Virus record (IMG/VR): IMGVR_UViG_3300035701_000057
Span: 1-48,006 of that record
Reading direction: 5' to 3' (one strand)
Length of the DNA stretch: 48,006 nucleotides
Source of the DNA: a virus
Below, piece after piece: positions 14,664 through 22,017 of this stretch. Position numbers and translations under genes: made by a program. Under the pieces are notes generated by a model. That model was given only the letters and a program-made list of their open reading frames with translations. It was not told the origin of the DNA and did not search any database. Numbering within the stretch: the first letter of the stretch is position 1; the number at the start of each line of letters is the position of its first letter.

Positions 14664-15983
14664 CTAGGCCCTCACAACGGATTCCTGTGATGGATAATAC
14701 TCATCCATGACCTCTTTGACTTCCTGACTGCCGCAACGAACTGCCTCAAACCGGTTCCGATAACCCTTGTCATCCAAATCGTGGCTGACCTTGGTGATGA
14801 AATACTTCCCGCTGTTCCGCCCGATCCCATCAAGGGTCACGATGTCGTTGGCCCGCAGACGCTCCAGCCCGCACGTGTGGCCCCATCCGGAGATGATGTA
14901 CCGGGTGGACTGGGCCATACGATCAAGCTGGGTCTGCAACAGGGGCCTCTGTTGCTCATGCCCCTCGTTGGTGATAAACCGCTCAGGCTGTTTTTCACCC
15001 GGAATCGTCACCAATTCCTTCCAGTTATTGAAGATGAGAGCCCCCTGAACCGGGTCCTCCGCCTCGGAACTGGTCAGATCGATCTCCTCCTTGGTCATGG
15101 GATCGATCTGGTTCAACCTCAGTTTCAATCCCCGCATGAAGGTTCGGGATCGGACAATGAAGTCGTCCAGAAACTCGGGTCCGGCAGTTGCTGGATCCTC
15201 CGCCCATGTAAGTCTGTAGCCGCTATCCCTCGGGCGAAGACGATGAAAATGCAGGACGCTCTTCGCCACATACACAAGGTATCCATACATCTTGGCCCGG
15301 CGGCACAGGAACTTGTAATCACTCTCATTGGCTTGGATAACCTGATCATGGACCTGATCCGTGGCCTCGGCATCCACGCCAAACCCATGGCGATAGGCAA
15401 TCTTCCCGGCAATGTCCGAGTCCCGCATCTTCTTGTAAATTTCCCGCCGTTCCGACATCCCCAGCTTTACGGCCTCCCCGTATCCAACGATCTCGATCTG
15501 GTTAGGCGCTGTTCCGGCCATAAACCGGCTCTTGGGTCGCTGAACAATAAACGGCCCGAAGACTTCAGTCCCCGGATTTGTATACCCAAGACTAACCGGA
15601 AACAACGTCTGTTCCTTGGCAAGAGAAGTGTAATTGAACCGCTTATCGATGTTGCTCAACACCACCCGCGCTGTCGGAAGTTCGGTCCCGATGGTATCCT
15701 CTATATGAATCTCTGAGACGATCTCGTCCGCCTCGGTGAAGCCAAAAACGGTGTGTTTAGGAAACACCCGGGGGAGATCCGTGTCCGAGGGGCCTCCCTT
15801 GAATCCAAACGCCGAAGATCCAGCGGAGGACCCCGCGACCCCACCAAAGAACGGGGATCGGGAGAGTAGATAGTCTCCCGGCAACCGGGGTTGATCCGTC
15901 CTCCCGGCACTCGGGATGACCACAGAAACGGGCTGTCCCCGCCCGCTACCGCCCATCGGGAAGCAACTATCACCGCGCCCCAT
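14664..15983 (-). CDS. Late control gene D-like baseplate hub protein
   Basis: A 439-residue protein. After a Gly/Ser-rich N-terminus it carries the gpD/VgrG gp27-like hub signature: EIHIEDTIGTELPTARVVL, FGPFIVQRPKSRF and especially QVIQANESDYKFLCRRAKMYGYLVYV followed by LHFHRL. The C-terminus has HTCGLERLRANDIVTLDGIG, typical of the second barrel domain. Such proteins form the trimeric hub linking the tube to the spike. The start at 15983 has TGAGTGACGT upstream. Neighbours are the LysM/gp53-like gene and the spike group. Confidence 0.9.
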   Translation of the reverse strand: MGRGDSCFPMGGSGRGQPVSVVIPSAGRTDQPRLPGDYLLSRSPFFGGVAGSSAGSSAFGFKGGPSDTDLPRVFPKHTVFGFTEADEIVSEIHIEDTIGTELPTARVVLSNIDKRFNYTSLAKEQTLFPVSLGYTNPGTEVFGPFIVQRPKSRFMAGTAPNQIEIVGYGEAVKLGMSERREIYKKMRDSDIAGKIAYRHGFGVDAEATDQVHDQVIQANESDYKFLCRRAKMYGYLVYVAKSVLHFHRLRPRDSGYRLTWAEDPATAGPEFLDDFIVRSRTFMRGLKLRLNQIDPMTKEEIDLTSSEAEDPVQGALIFNNWKELVTIPGEKQPERFITNEGHEQQRPLLQTQLDRMAQSTRYIISGWGHTCGLERLRANDIVTLDGIGRNSGKYFITKVSHDLDDKGYRNRFEAVRCGSQEVKEVMDEYYPSQESVVRA

Positions 15984-15986
15984 ACG

Positions 15987-16298
15987 TCACTCAATCTTGG
16001 TCCGTGAAACCAAATCCGTCAGGGGAATGGCGATCTCCGCCCCCGGCTCGATATCCAAGGCGAACGCGATCCCGTTCACGTCCGCCAGCAACCACCACAA
16101 AAGAGGCTGTCCGCAAGCCAACCAAGCAATCTCGTCAATTACCTGCCCATTCTGGAACTGCTGAAACGAAATCGGATTCCGCATCTGCGAGAGAGTGAAC
16201 AGATCCCGCTGATGCAGAAATTTCCGGGTCTTTCCATCCTTCCCGATGATGGCGGTAAACTTCACGCCCTCATACCGGGATCCACGAAATACAGGCAT
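15987..16298 (-). CDS. LysM/gp53-like baseplate protein (tail protein X type)
   Basis: A 103-residue protein with GGGTGAATT ahead of ATG. The segment DEIAWLACGQPLLWWLLADVNGI followed by LDIEPGAEIAIP matches the conserved core of tail protein X and T4 gp53-like wedge proteins (W..YG.P..WW.IA..N.I..P..L..G..L.IP). Those proteins link the hub to the wedges through a LysM-like fold. Order tube-LysM-hub is usual for contractile systems. Confidence 0.85.
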   Translation of the reverse strand: MPVFRGSRYEGVKFTAIIGKDGKTRKFLHQRDLFTLSQMRNPISFQQFQNGQVIDEIAWLACGQPLLWWLLADVNGIAFALDIEPGAEIAIPLTDLVSRTKIE

Positions 16299-16309
16299 AA
16301 TTCACCCTA

Positions 16310-17002
16310 CTACATGAAATTCATAGCGGCATCGCCGGGGGTAGCCAAGGGCGCAGTATAAGGATTGCCCCGCTTCTCATTGATATCCGCCGCCACCGCC
16401 CTCTTGTTTGCATCCTGCGCCGCCGCCTGATTCTGTGCCGCCAGAGCCGCCTCTCCGTAAGAAGCGGCCAATTCAACATCCTGACCGGTCTGCGTGTTGG
16501 CCTTCCACGCTTCACGAAAGGTCACCGTGAGCTTGGCTCGCACCGCCCTACCCGCAGAATTGATGTGAGTTCGCTCAATCTTCACCGAAGTAATGAACGC
16601 CTTCCCGAGGCAATCCTGTTCCCAACCGGGAAAACTAACCCGGACCGGAGTCTGTGGCTGAAACCTGCGCCCAGCGCCGATACGCTCAGTTCGGGGCCGG
16701 GCCGCATCAAGTAGGTATCGGTACATCAACTCCGGGTCTTTGAACAGCGAGGCGGATCCTTGAGACTGGTCTTTCTCAAGGTCCTGCGAATCCATCAGCA
16801 TATTGTCAACAATAAACGAGATAGTCACAGTCTTTGGCTTATATCCCTTGAAATGCAGTCCGTGCATGGTTCCAGCATGCTCTTGGTCGGAAAATGCTAC
16901 CTCAAACGATTCCTCGTATGTTTCGGGCTGATATCTCCCCCTCAAGACGAAGGAAGGAAACATTTCGATAGTCCACCACTCACCTAGTGCTGGAGCGGCC
17001 AT
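16310..17002 (-). CDS. Tail tube initiator / CIS-tube-like protein (tentative)
   Basis: The start is the ATG at 17002, right after the tape measure stop (TAAAATG), giving 230 residues; a longer frame would overlap the tape measure. The N-terminal ~150 residues are beta-rich (WTIEMFPSFVLRG, ESFEVAFSDQEHAGTMHGLHFKG, KTVTISFIVD, QTPVRVSFPGW, KAFITSVKIERTHINSAG). This layout matches CIS-tube/LysM-linked proteins that connect the tube to the hub. The C-terminus is Ala-rich (YGEAALAAQNQAAAQDANKRA). Position between tape measure and LysM-like gene fits that role; homology is not certain. Confidence 0.68.
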   Translation of the reverse strand: MAAPALGEWWTIEMFPSFVLRGRYQPETYEESFEVAFSDQEHAGTMHGLHFKGYKPKTVTISFIVDNMLMDSQDLEKDQSQGSASLFKDPELMYRYLLDAARPRTERIGAGRRFQPQTPVRVSFPGWEQDCLGKAFITSVKIERTHINSAGRAVRAKLTVTFREAWKANTQTGQDVELAASYGEAALAAQNQAAAQDANKRAVAADINEKRGNPYTAPLATPGDAAMNFM

Positions 17003-17003
17003 T

Positions 17004-19883
17004 TTAACCCCCGATCCCGCGCATAGGAGAAAGCGGCTCATTCATGAACCGGTCTCCGGACAGTTCAATCATATGCTCACTCAGGACGCGGGCAAGGATG
17101 AATCCATCAAGATTCAGGGTGACCGGTATGGACACCTTCATTGTCTTGGCTCCGGTCGCGGGGGCAGAAGCCGCCGTTCCCCCGGCCTGCACAGAAGCCA
17201 CGGCGGATGAACTGGCGGCAGGAGCCTCGACCCTCGATGCCGCCACCGTCGTAGCGGGAGTCGTCGCCATCCGACTCCTCATCTCCGGGGTAGCAAGCGG
17301 GGACGCCTCCACGGAGGTGGGGGACGCATAGACGGGAGCCTCAAGCCCGGAGTAGTAATCCATCAACTCACGGGACTTGTCCCCGGTGGTGTCGGCAACA
17401 GCCCCCAGCCCTTTCATCTGATGGGTAAATTCCTTCAGCGGAGGACGCACCTCGGCAATTCCAACGTCCAGCCCGAGGAACCCGGACCCGAACAACTTGG
17501 TCTTGAGCCAATCCGCCGCCTTCCCAAGCCACCGGAACGGGGCGAGGATTCCGTCAATGATGCCCTGCCCGATGCTGACGATGCTGTCCCACGCCCACTT
17601 CACGATGGACACGATTCCCTGCCAAACAGCGACTACCGTGTCATAGGCCCAGACAAATGGGGACGTGATCGCGTTCCAGATGATCGCCCCCACCGCCAAG
17701 ATTGACCTCGCCATCCACTTCATTCCGTCCACGACTCCGCGCCACATCTTGCCAAAGAATCCAAAGATGTCACCGAGATGATCGCGGAGGATCAAAAATG
17801 CCAGAACAGCTATCCCAATAGGCCCGGTGAGCATCAGCAACGCCGCGCCGAACACCTTGGTCCACCCGGTGCCCTCCGTAAACATCTCAATTCCGTACTT
17901 GATGGCGAAATACAGCAACGCAATGGCCGCGACGACCGCCGCAACGATTGCAATGATGGGCAGGAACGGGACAATGGCCGCCCACGCCGCCGTGGCAAGT
18001 CCCCCAAGCCATGGGATAAGACCGGCGATCTTGCCCTTCAAAAGACCAAATCCCTTGCCAAGGGACGGGAAAGCCACGCCCAACGCATTGAACGCCTCCA
18101 AGGACGACGTAATCGACTTAGAGACCATCGATATCGTCAAGCCGGTGGTTATGAATCCAATCGGAAGGGCGGCTATAAGAGCAATAAGTGGGGCCAACTC
18201 GACAACTACGCCTTTGATCGCGTTGGCGAGGGGGGCGAATGGGCCAAGAAAGTTAGTAAATTCTTGCCATGTACTCCTCAACCACTTCTTCACTCCATCC
18301 AAAGTGGATTGAAATCTAATAAACGCCGCTATGACCCACGCGATGGGGCCGAGGGCGAGGATGATGGCAACAGCAAAGGCCCTCATACGGCCCTCTCCTG
18401 TCCGGTACATTGCGACCGCCTTCTGGACGGCCTCATAGATCAGGTAGATGGCCGCCGCCAAAAGGACGATCCAGCCAAGAGACCTCAACGCGGCCATGCC
18501 GAAATTTCTGAAAGCGGTTGCCCCTGCCTCAAACTTTGCAAAAAACGGACCGAGTGTTGGGTGAATCGTTTTAATCCATAGGTAAGCCTCCGCCACCAGT
18601 CCTTTCGGCCCGAACAGGTTAGCCCATGCCCCGTAAAGCATTGAACCAGCCTTAATTGCGATAAGCATCGCACCAACGACACCAAGGATCCCCACCCCCA
18701 GCGCCAGCACCCCACTCAAGAACGTCCCAACTACCGGAAGGGCCAGAATCCCATTAATGACTTTGATCACCTTCAGCATCACAGCGACCAGAGAAGAAAA
18801 CAGGGGAAGAAGGACCATGCCGATCCTCTTCCCGATGACGGACAGCCCCGTCTGCAACCCCGCCCATCGTGAGGCCAGCGTAGCCTGAGTCTGGGCGTAC
18901 TCCTCGTTGATGGCCTTTGCGTTGAGCATCTCGTCCGCCACCGTCTTCATCTGCTTGGAGAACTGATCCAAGGGCGTCTTGAGCAACTGCATCGCCATCT
19001 TCTTGTTGGAGAACCCGAACTCCTTCATGTAATCAAGCGCCTCTTCCTGCGGCAGTTTCTTCAATGCCTGCATGAATGCGAGCGTCTTCTGGTCAGCGCC
19101 GACCTTTGTCCAGTCTCGGGCCGAACCGGTCAACTCAGCCAGCGTATCATTCAAATCCTCGCTCTTCTCGTTGGCCGGGTCCAAGAACTGGACAAACTGC
19201 AACAGAGGCTGAGTGGCCCTGTTAGCTCTGATCCCCAGCTTCTCCATCGCCGCCGCCATCCCCAGCACTACCGGAACGCCCCCCTCTACGTCTTGAACCA
19301 TCGGGCCGACTTGTTGCATCAGCATCTGCATACTGCCATACGACACACCGAATTCCCGGTTCATGGCGACCATTGCCGAAGACAGGTTGAATGCCTCTTG
19401 GGTCGTCAACGACATGGAGGACATCAGGGTGGTCATCCCCTTCGCCGCCGCCTCCGTGCTTTGCCCGGAGACCTTGCCGAAAATGGATGCCTTGAGGGCA
19501 AAATCTTCCAGCCCCGCCGCCCCCACCCGCCCGGACTGCGCCGCCATCTCTGCGGCCCGGAGCAGGGGCTCGGGGGCCTTGCCCAGACCCATGAATTGAT
19601 TGGCAAGACCGTCTACAGAACCGCCAACATTCTGAACTGCAAAATCAACCTGCACCATGGTGTCTTCAAGTTCAGACGCCGCCCAGATGGCGCTGGAGGC
19701 CACGGAAACGAACCCGGCCCCCACGAGCCCAAGACCAGCCCCGAGAGCGGCGGAATTCTCCTTCAGCGCATCTGCCACACTTCCAGTTCTGATCAGACTA
19801 TCCGTGAACTTCTTGATCGAACCCAGAGCATCGGCGGCTTCGACCAAGAAAACGATCTGGAACAGTCTGGAAATGTCCGCCAT
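17004..19883 (-). CDS. Tail tape measure protein
   Basis: A 959-residue protein, the largest gene in the window and placed directly after the frameshifting chaperone as in most tailed phages. It begins ISRLFQIVFLVEAADALGSIKKFTDS, has a helical N-terminal third with tape-measure-typical ASELEDTMVQVDFAVQNVGG, and many hydrophobic stretches (for example LVGAGFVSVASSAIWAA, LALGVGILGVVGAMLIAIKAG, IIAIVAAVVAAIALLYFAI, LLMLTGPIGIAVLAFLIL). Trp-rich repeats near the end (AYDTVVAVWQGIVSIVKWAW) resemble repeats in other tape measures. No lytic domain was recognised. It sets tail length and is ejected with DNA (family knowledge). Confidence 0.93.
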   Translation of the reverse strand: MADISRLFQIVFLVEAADALGSIKKFTDSLIRTGSVADALKENSAALGAGLGLVGAGFVSVASSAIWAASELEDTMVQVDFAVQNVGGSVDGLANQFMGLGKAPEPLLRAAEMAAQSGRVGAAGLEDFALKASIFGKVSGQSTEAAAKGMTTLMSSMSLTTQEAFNLSSAMVAMNREFGVSYGSMQMLMQQVGPMVQDVEGGVPVVLGMAAAMEKLGIRANRATQPLLQFVQFLDPANEKSEDLNDTLAELTGSARDWTKVGADQKTLAFMQALKKLPQEEALDYMKEFGFSNKKMAMQLLKTPLDQFSKQMKTVADEMLNAKAINEEYAQTQATLASRWAGLQTGLSVIGKRIGMVLLPLFSSLVAVMLKVIKVINGILALPVVGTFLSGVLALGVGILGVVGAMLIAIKAGSMLYGAWANLFGPKGLVAEAYLWIKTIHPTLGPFFAKFEAGATAFRNFGMAALRSLGWIVLLAAAIYLIYEAVQKAVAMYRTGEGRMRAFAVAIILALGPIAWVIAAFIRFQSTLDGVKKWLRSTWQEFTNFLGPFAPLANAIKGVVVELAPLIALIAALPIGFITTGLTISMVSKSITSSLEAFNALGVAFPSLGKGFGLLKGKIAGLIPWLGGLATAAWAAIVPFLPIIAIVAAVVAAIALLYFAIKYGIEMFTEGTGWTKVFGAALLMLTGPIGIAVLAFLILRDHLGDIFGFFGKMWRGVVDGMKWMARSILAVGAIIWNAITSPFVWAYDTVVAVWQGIVSIVKWAWDSIVSIGQGIIDGILAPFRWLGKAADWLKTKLFGSGFLGLDVGIAEVRPPLKEFTHQMKGLGAVADTTGDKSRELMDYYSGLEAPVYASPTSVEASPLATPEMRSRMATTPATTVAASRVEAPAASSSAVASVQAGGTAASAPATGAKTMKVSIPVTLNLDGFILARVLSEHMIELSGDRFMNEPLSPMRGIGG

Positions 19884-19886
19884 GGG

Positions 19887-20845
19887 CTAGTGCCTCATCT
19901 TAGCTGACTGGATCTTCGACTCCATTTCCTCGTTGTGATCTAGGCACTTCTGGAGCCACCACGTCCGCTCCAGATCATCCATCTGCATCACGTCCCCGTA
20001 GGTAACCGCCCCCTCCGTGGACATGACGATGTACCAGACCTGATTCCTCAGATCGTCTCCCGCTGTTTGGGAAGCGGAAATAAAAAATCGGAGTTCCGGA
20101 AGGTGAACTGGATCTTCTTTCCGCACGAGGGGCAATCCGTCTCCTGCTTGAAATCAGGCCCCGGCTGGCGCTCCGTGAACGCCTCTGCGAAAGAGTCGAT
20201 GGCCGGGAGGGACAATCCATCGAAGAAGTCCGGGGCGAACGGCCCGGCCTGCCCGTTCCACTCCAAAAGACAGGAGGTATACAGCTTGTAAGAAGCCGCG
20301 ATGGCATTCTTCTCAAACATCGGGACCACGGCCTTCTGCTCCAACCCACGGGAGAACCGGCAAAGGGCCTTGACCCCCTTGTCCGTATTCATCCGGAAAG
20401 CCATCGCGCCCGCCCCATCCACCTCAATGATCTCGTACTCCTTGTCCTCCAGCCGCTTCACATTGATCTCGGAGAGGTCGAACGTCACTCCCAGCCGCTT
20501 GCGGCATCCCTCGCACTCCACCTCCGCCCGGACGGTGGATCCCATGGAGACCCGCCGGATCTCCATAAGCAGGAAGTCCCTGTCCCCAGACAGGAGTTCA
20601 TCCAGAATCCGGCTGTTGATGCTGTAGGTTCCAACCCTGCGGAGGCATTGGGTGAAGATCATGTCGGTGACTTTGGTGGGGCTGGTGCGGACATCCTCGC
20701 GGGCAATGGACTTGCGGGTATAGCCGGTCATCGGGAGGATCTCCGCGTCCCGATGAACCTTCCCCTCCTTCAGCAGTCCGCCGGGAAGTTGAACTACGGT
20801 TCCCGGCTCTTGAGTTGCAGGGGATCCCTGTGTGACCTCGGCCAT
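19887..20845 (-). CDS. Tail assembly chaperone, -1 frameshift extended form (gpGT-like)
   Basis: This is the predicted product of a -1 ribosomal slip at 20087-20081: 255 codons of the 20048-20845 frame, then 64 residues in the -1 frame, starting ISASQTAGDDLRNQ and ending at 19887. Total about 319 residues. The -1 open frame contains no well-supported start of its own: its first ATG (20135) lies 88 nt inside the upstream gene and no ribosome site is seen. The extension (MQMDDLERTWWLQKCLDHNEEMESKI) is charged and helical, as expected of the T segment that binds tape measure. It lies directly before the tape measure gene, matching the lambda G/GT arrangement. Confidence 0.8.
20048..20845 (-). 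CDS. Tail assembly chaperone-like protein with two CxxC pairs (gpG-like)
   Basis: The start is the ATG at 20845 with AAGGAGGAGCC; 265 residues. Starts further upstream are not supported. Cysteine pairs lie at CEGCRKRLGVTFDL and CPSCGKKIQFTFR, which could form one zinc site each or a joint one. The fold resembles T4 gp26-like/baseplate hub assembly proteins that occupy the same slot in many myoviruses, but this is not certain. The 3' end contains the slippery heptamer for the longer form. Its place between the tube genes and the tape measure supports a chaperone role. Confidence 0.78.
   Translation of the reverse strand: MAEVTQGSPATQEPGTVVQLPGGLLKEGKVHRDAEILPMTGYTRKSIAREDVRTSPTKVTDMIFTQCLRRVGTYSINSRILDELLSGDRDFLLMEIRRVSMGSTVRAEVECEGCRKRLGVTFDLSEINVKRLEDKEYEIIEVDGAGAMAFRMNTDKGVKALCRFSRGLEQKAVVPMFEKNAIAASYKLYTSCLLEWNGQAGPFAPDFFDGLSLPAIDSFAEAFTERQPGPDFKQETDCPSCGKKIQFTFRNSDFLFPLPKQRETI
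20081..20087 (-). promoter_or_regulatory. -1 programmed ribosomal frameshift site (slippery heptamer)
   Basis: On the minus strand the bases are T TTT TTA, with TTT and TTA being zero-frame codons of the chaperone. This is the canonical X XXY YYZ form. The zero-frame TGA follows 11 codons later. Downstream, TTCCC and GGGAG can pair around a 7-base loop starting 7 nt after the heptamer (alternatively CCGC with GCGG), a suitable stimulatory hairpin. The -1 frame stays open to 19887. Confidence 0.82.
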
Positions 20846-20920
20846 GGCTCCTCCTTGGGCACCGCCCAAACCCACGATTCTCATGCGCTACGGCCCTACA
20901 CCGGACCGTGCGCCGTTCGG

Positions 20921-21427
20921 TTATGTGCCGACAATTCCCCTCAACTGCGTGGCAAGATTGCTCCCACCGCCGCTCTGGAAGATGCTGACATCCACCTGAC
21001 CCTCATGGGCCAGAACCACGCTCTCGATGGCGACCTCGCTGGAGCCCGCATCCAAGTCCCCGATCTCAAGGGAAATCGGCCACGCCTGCCGGACCTTGAT
21101 GGTCCGGGCCACGCTCGATCCATCGCAGTTCTTGACCGAGATGGTGAGGCCCTTCTTATACCCCAACGAACACGCAATGACCGCGTTGCGCCAGTTCATG
21201 AAGCTCTCCCGTATGCCGACTCCACGGGTAAGAGTGATGTCCTCGTACTTTCGGAGACCGGCGAACTTCCGCATGAAAGTCTTGTCCATCCCCTCCCGGT
21301 ACTCGATGGGATCGGTGGCCTCCTTCAGGCCCCCAACCTTGGTGAATCCAGCCGCGACATCGAGGCCCTCGACGTTGACCTCAAACCGGAACGCAGTCGC
21401 TGGAGTGATAACCTGTGCCTCGGCCAT
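20921..21427 (-). CDS. Tail tube protein (gp19-like)
   Basis: A 168-residue protein with AGGAGGATTTCC before ATG. TAFRFEVNVEGLDVAAGFTKVGGL, EYREGMDKTFMRKFAGLRKYEDITLTRGV, FMNWRNAV and RQAWPISLEIGDLDAGSSEVAIESVVLAHEG are the hallmark segments of T4 gp19-like tube proteins, in the right order and at the usual length. Monomers stack as hexamers inside the sheath. It lies downstream of the sheath and a second tube-like gene. Confidence 0.95.
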   Translation of the reverse strand: MAEAQVITPATAFRFEVNVEGLDVAAGFTKVGGLKEATDPIEYREGMDKTFMRKFAGLRKYEDITLTRGVGIRESFMNWRNAVIACSLGYKKGLTISVKNCDGSSVARTIKVRQAWPISLEIGDLDAGSSEVAIESVVLAHEGQVDVSIFQSGGGSNLATQLRGIVGT

Positions 21428-21438
21428 GGAAATCCTCC

Positions 21439-22017
21439 TTACCTGCCAAAAACATTCTTGGTGCTGGAAACAAAGCCGGAAAACCTCGCCTTAACCGCCT
21501 CGACCATCTGGGCCGATTTTTGAGCGTCATCCGAGGATATCGGGATCATGAGATCGTAGGCAATCGTCAACCGTTCAATCTCGATCTCGCTTGCCTTGGA
21601 ATCCAAGTCCCCCAACTCATAGGCGCAGGGCCACGCTCTTTGGAACTCGGCCCCCATGATTACAACCGGGGGATTCGCCTTTATCGCCCCCTCTTCTTCC
21701 AAAAATCCGCCAGACCACACCCGGATAGTCGCTCGGTAACCAGAATCATGAGCAACAGACTTAAACCACTTTGTAAGTTCCGTCCCCCCGTAGCAAATCC
21801 CCCGCTCCAGAACCAACCGACCCCCCTTCCTTGGACCGGGGATCAATCGGGGCATCGTGGGATCTCCTCCCGCACGTTTCTCCTCGACCGAAAATTCCTG
21901 CTTGAGCCCGCTGATCTTGGCGAATCCGCCGCTGATAGCACTCCCGCGTACCTCAAACAGGTACTTAAACCCGAAGTTAATCCGGGTCTTCGGGGGGCTA
22001 ATCTCGCGGATATCCAT
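21439..22017 (-). CDS. Second tail tube-like protein (gp19-related)
   Basis: A 192-residue protein; ATG shares a base with the sheath TAA (TAATG). FKYLFEVRGSAISGGFAKISGLKQEF, GGRLVLERGICYGGTELTKWF, FQRAWPCAYELGDLDSKASEIEIERLTIAYD align in order with the 20921-21427 tube protein and gp19-like family, but the proteins are clearly diverged. A distinct tube isoform may form the tube start, the neck end, or a second ring type. Both genes look intact. Confidence 0.88.
   Translation of the reverse strand: MDIREISPPKTRINFGFKYLFEVRGSAISGGFAKISGLKQEFSVEEKRAGGDPTMPRLIPGPRKGGRLVLERGICYGGTELTKWFKSVAHDSGYRATIRVWSGGFLEEEGAIKANPPVVIMGAEFQRAWPCAYELGDLDSKASEIEIERLTIAYDLMIPISSDDAQKSAQMVEAVKARFSGFVSSTKNVFGR

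Noticed and set aside
19887-20135. Independent small gene between chaperone and tape measure
   Set aside because: Its ATG is deep inside the chaperone gene, no ribosome site is seen and the -1 slippery site explains the frame better.
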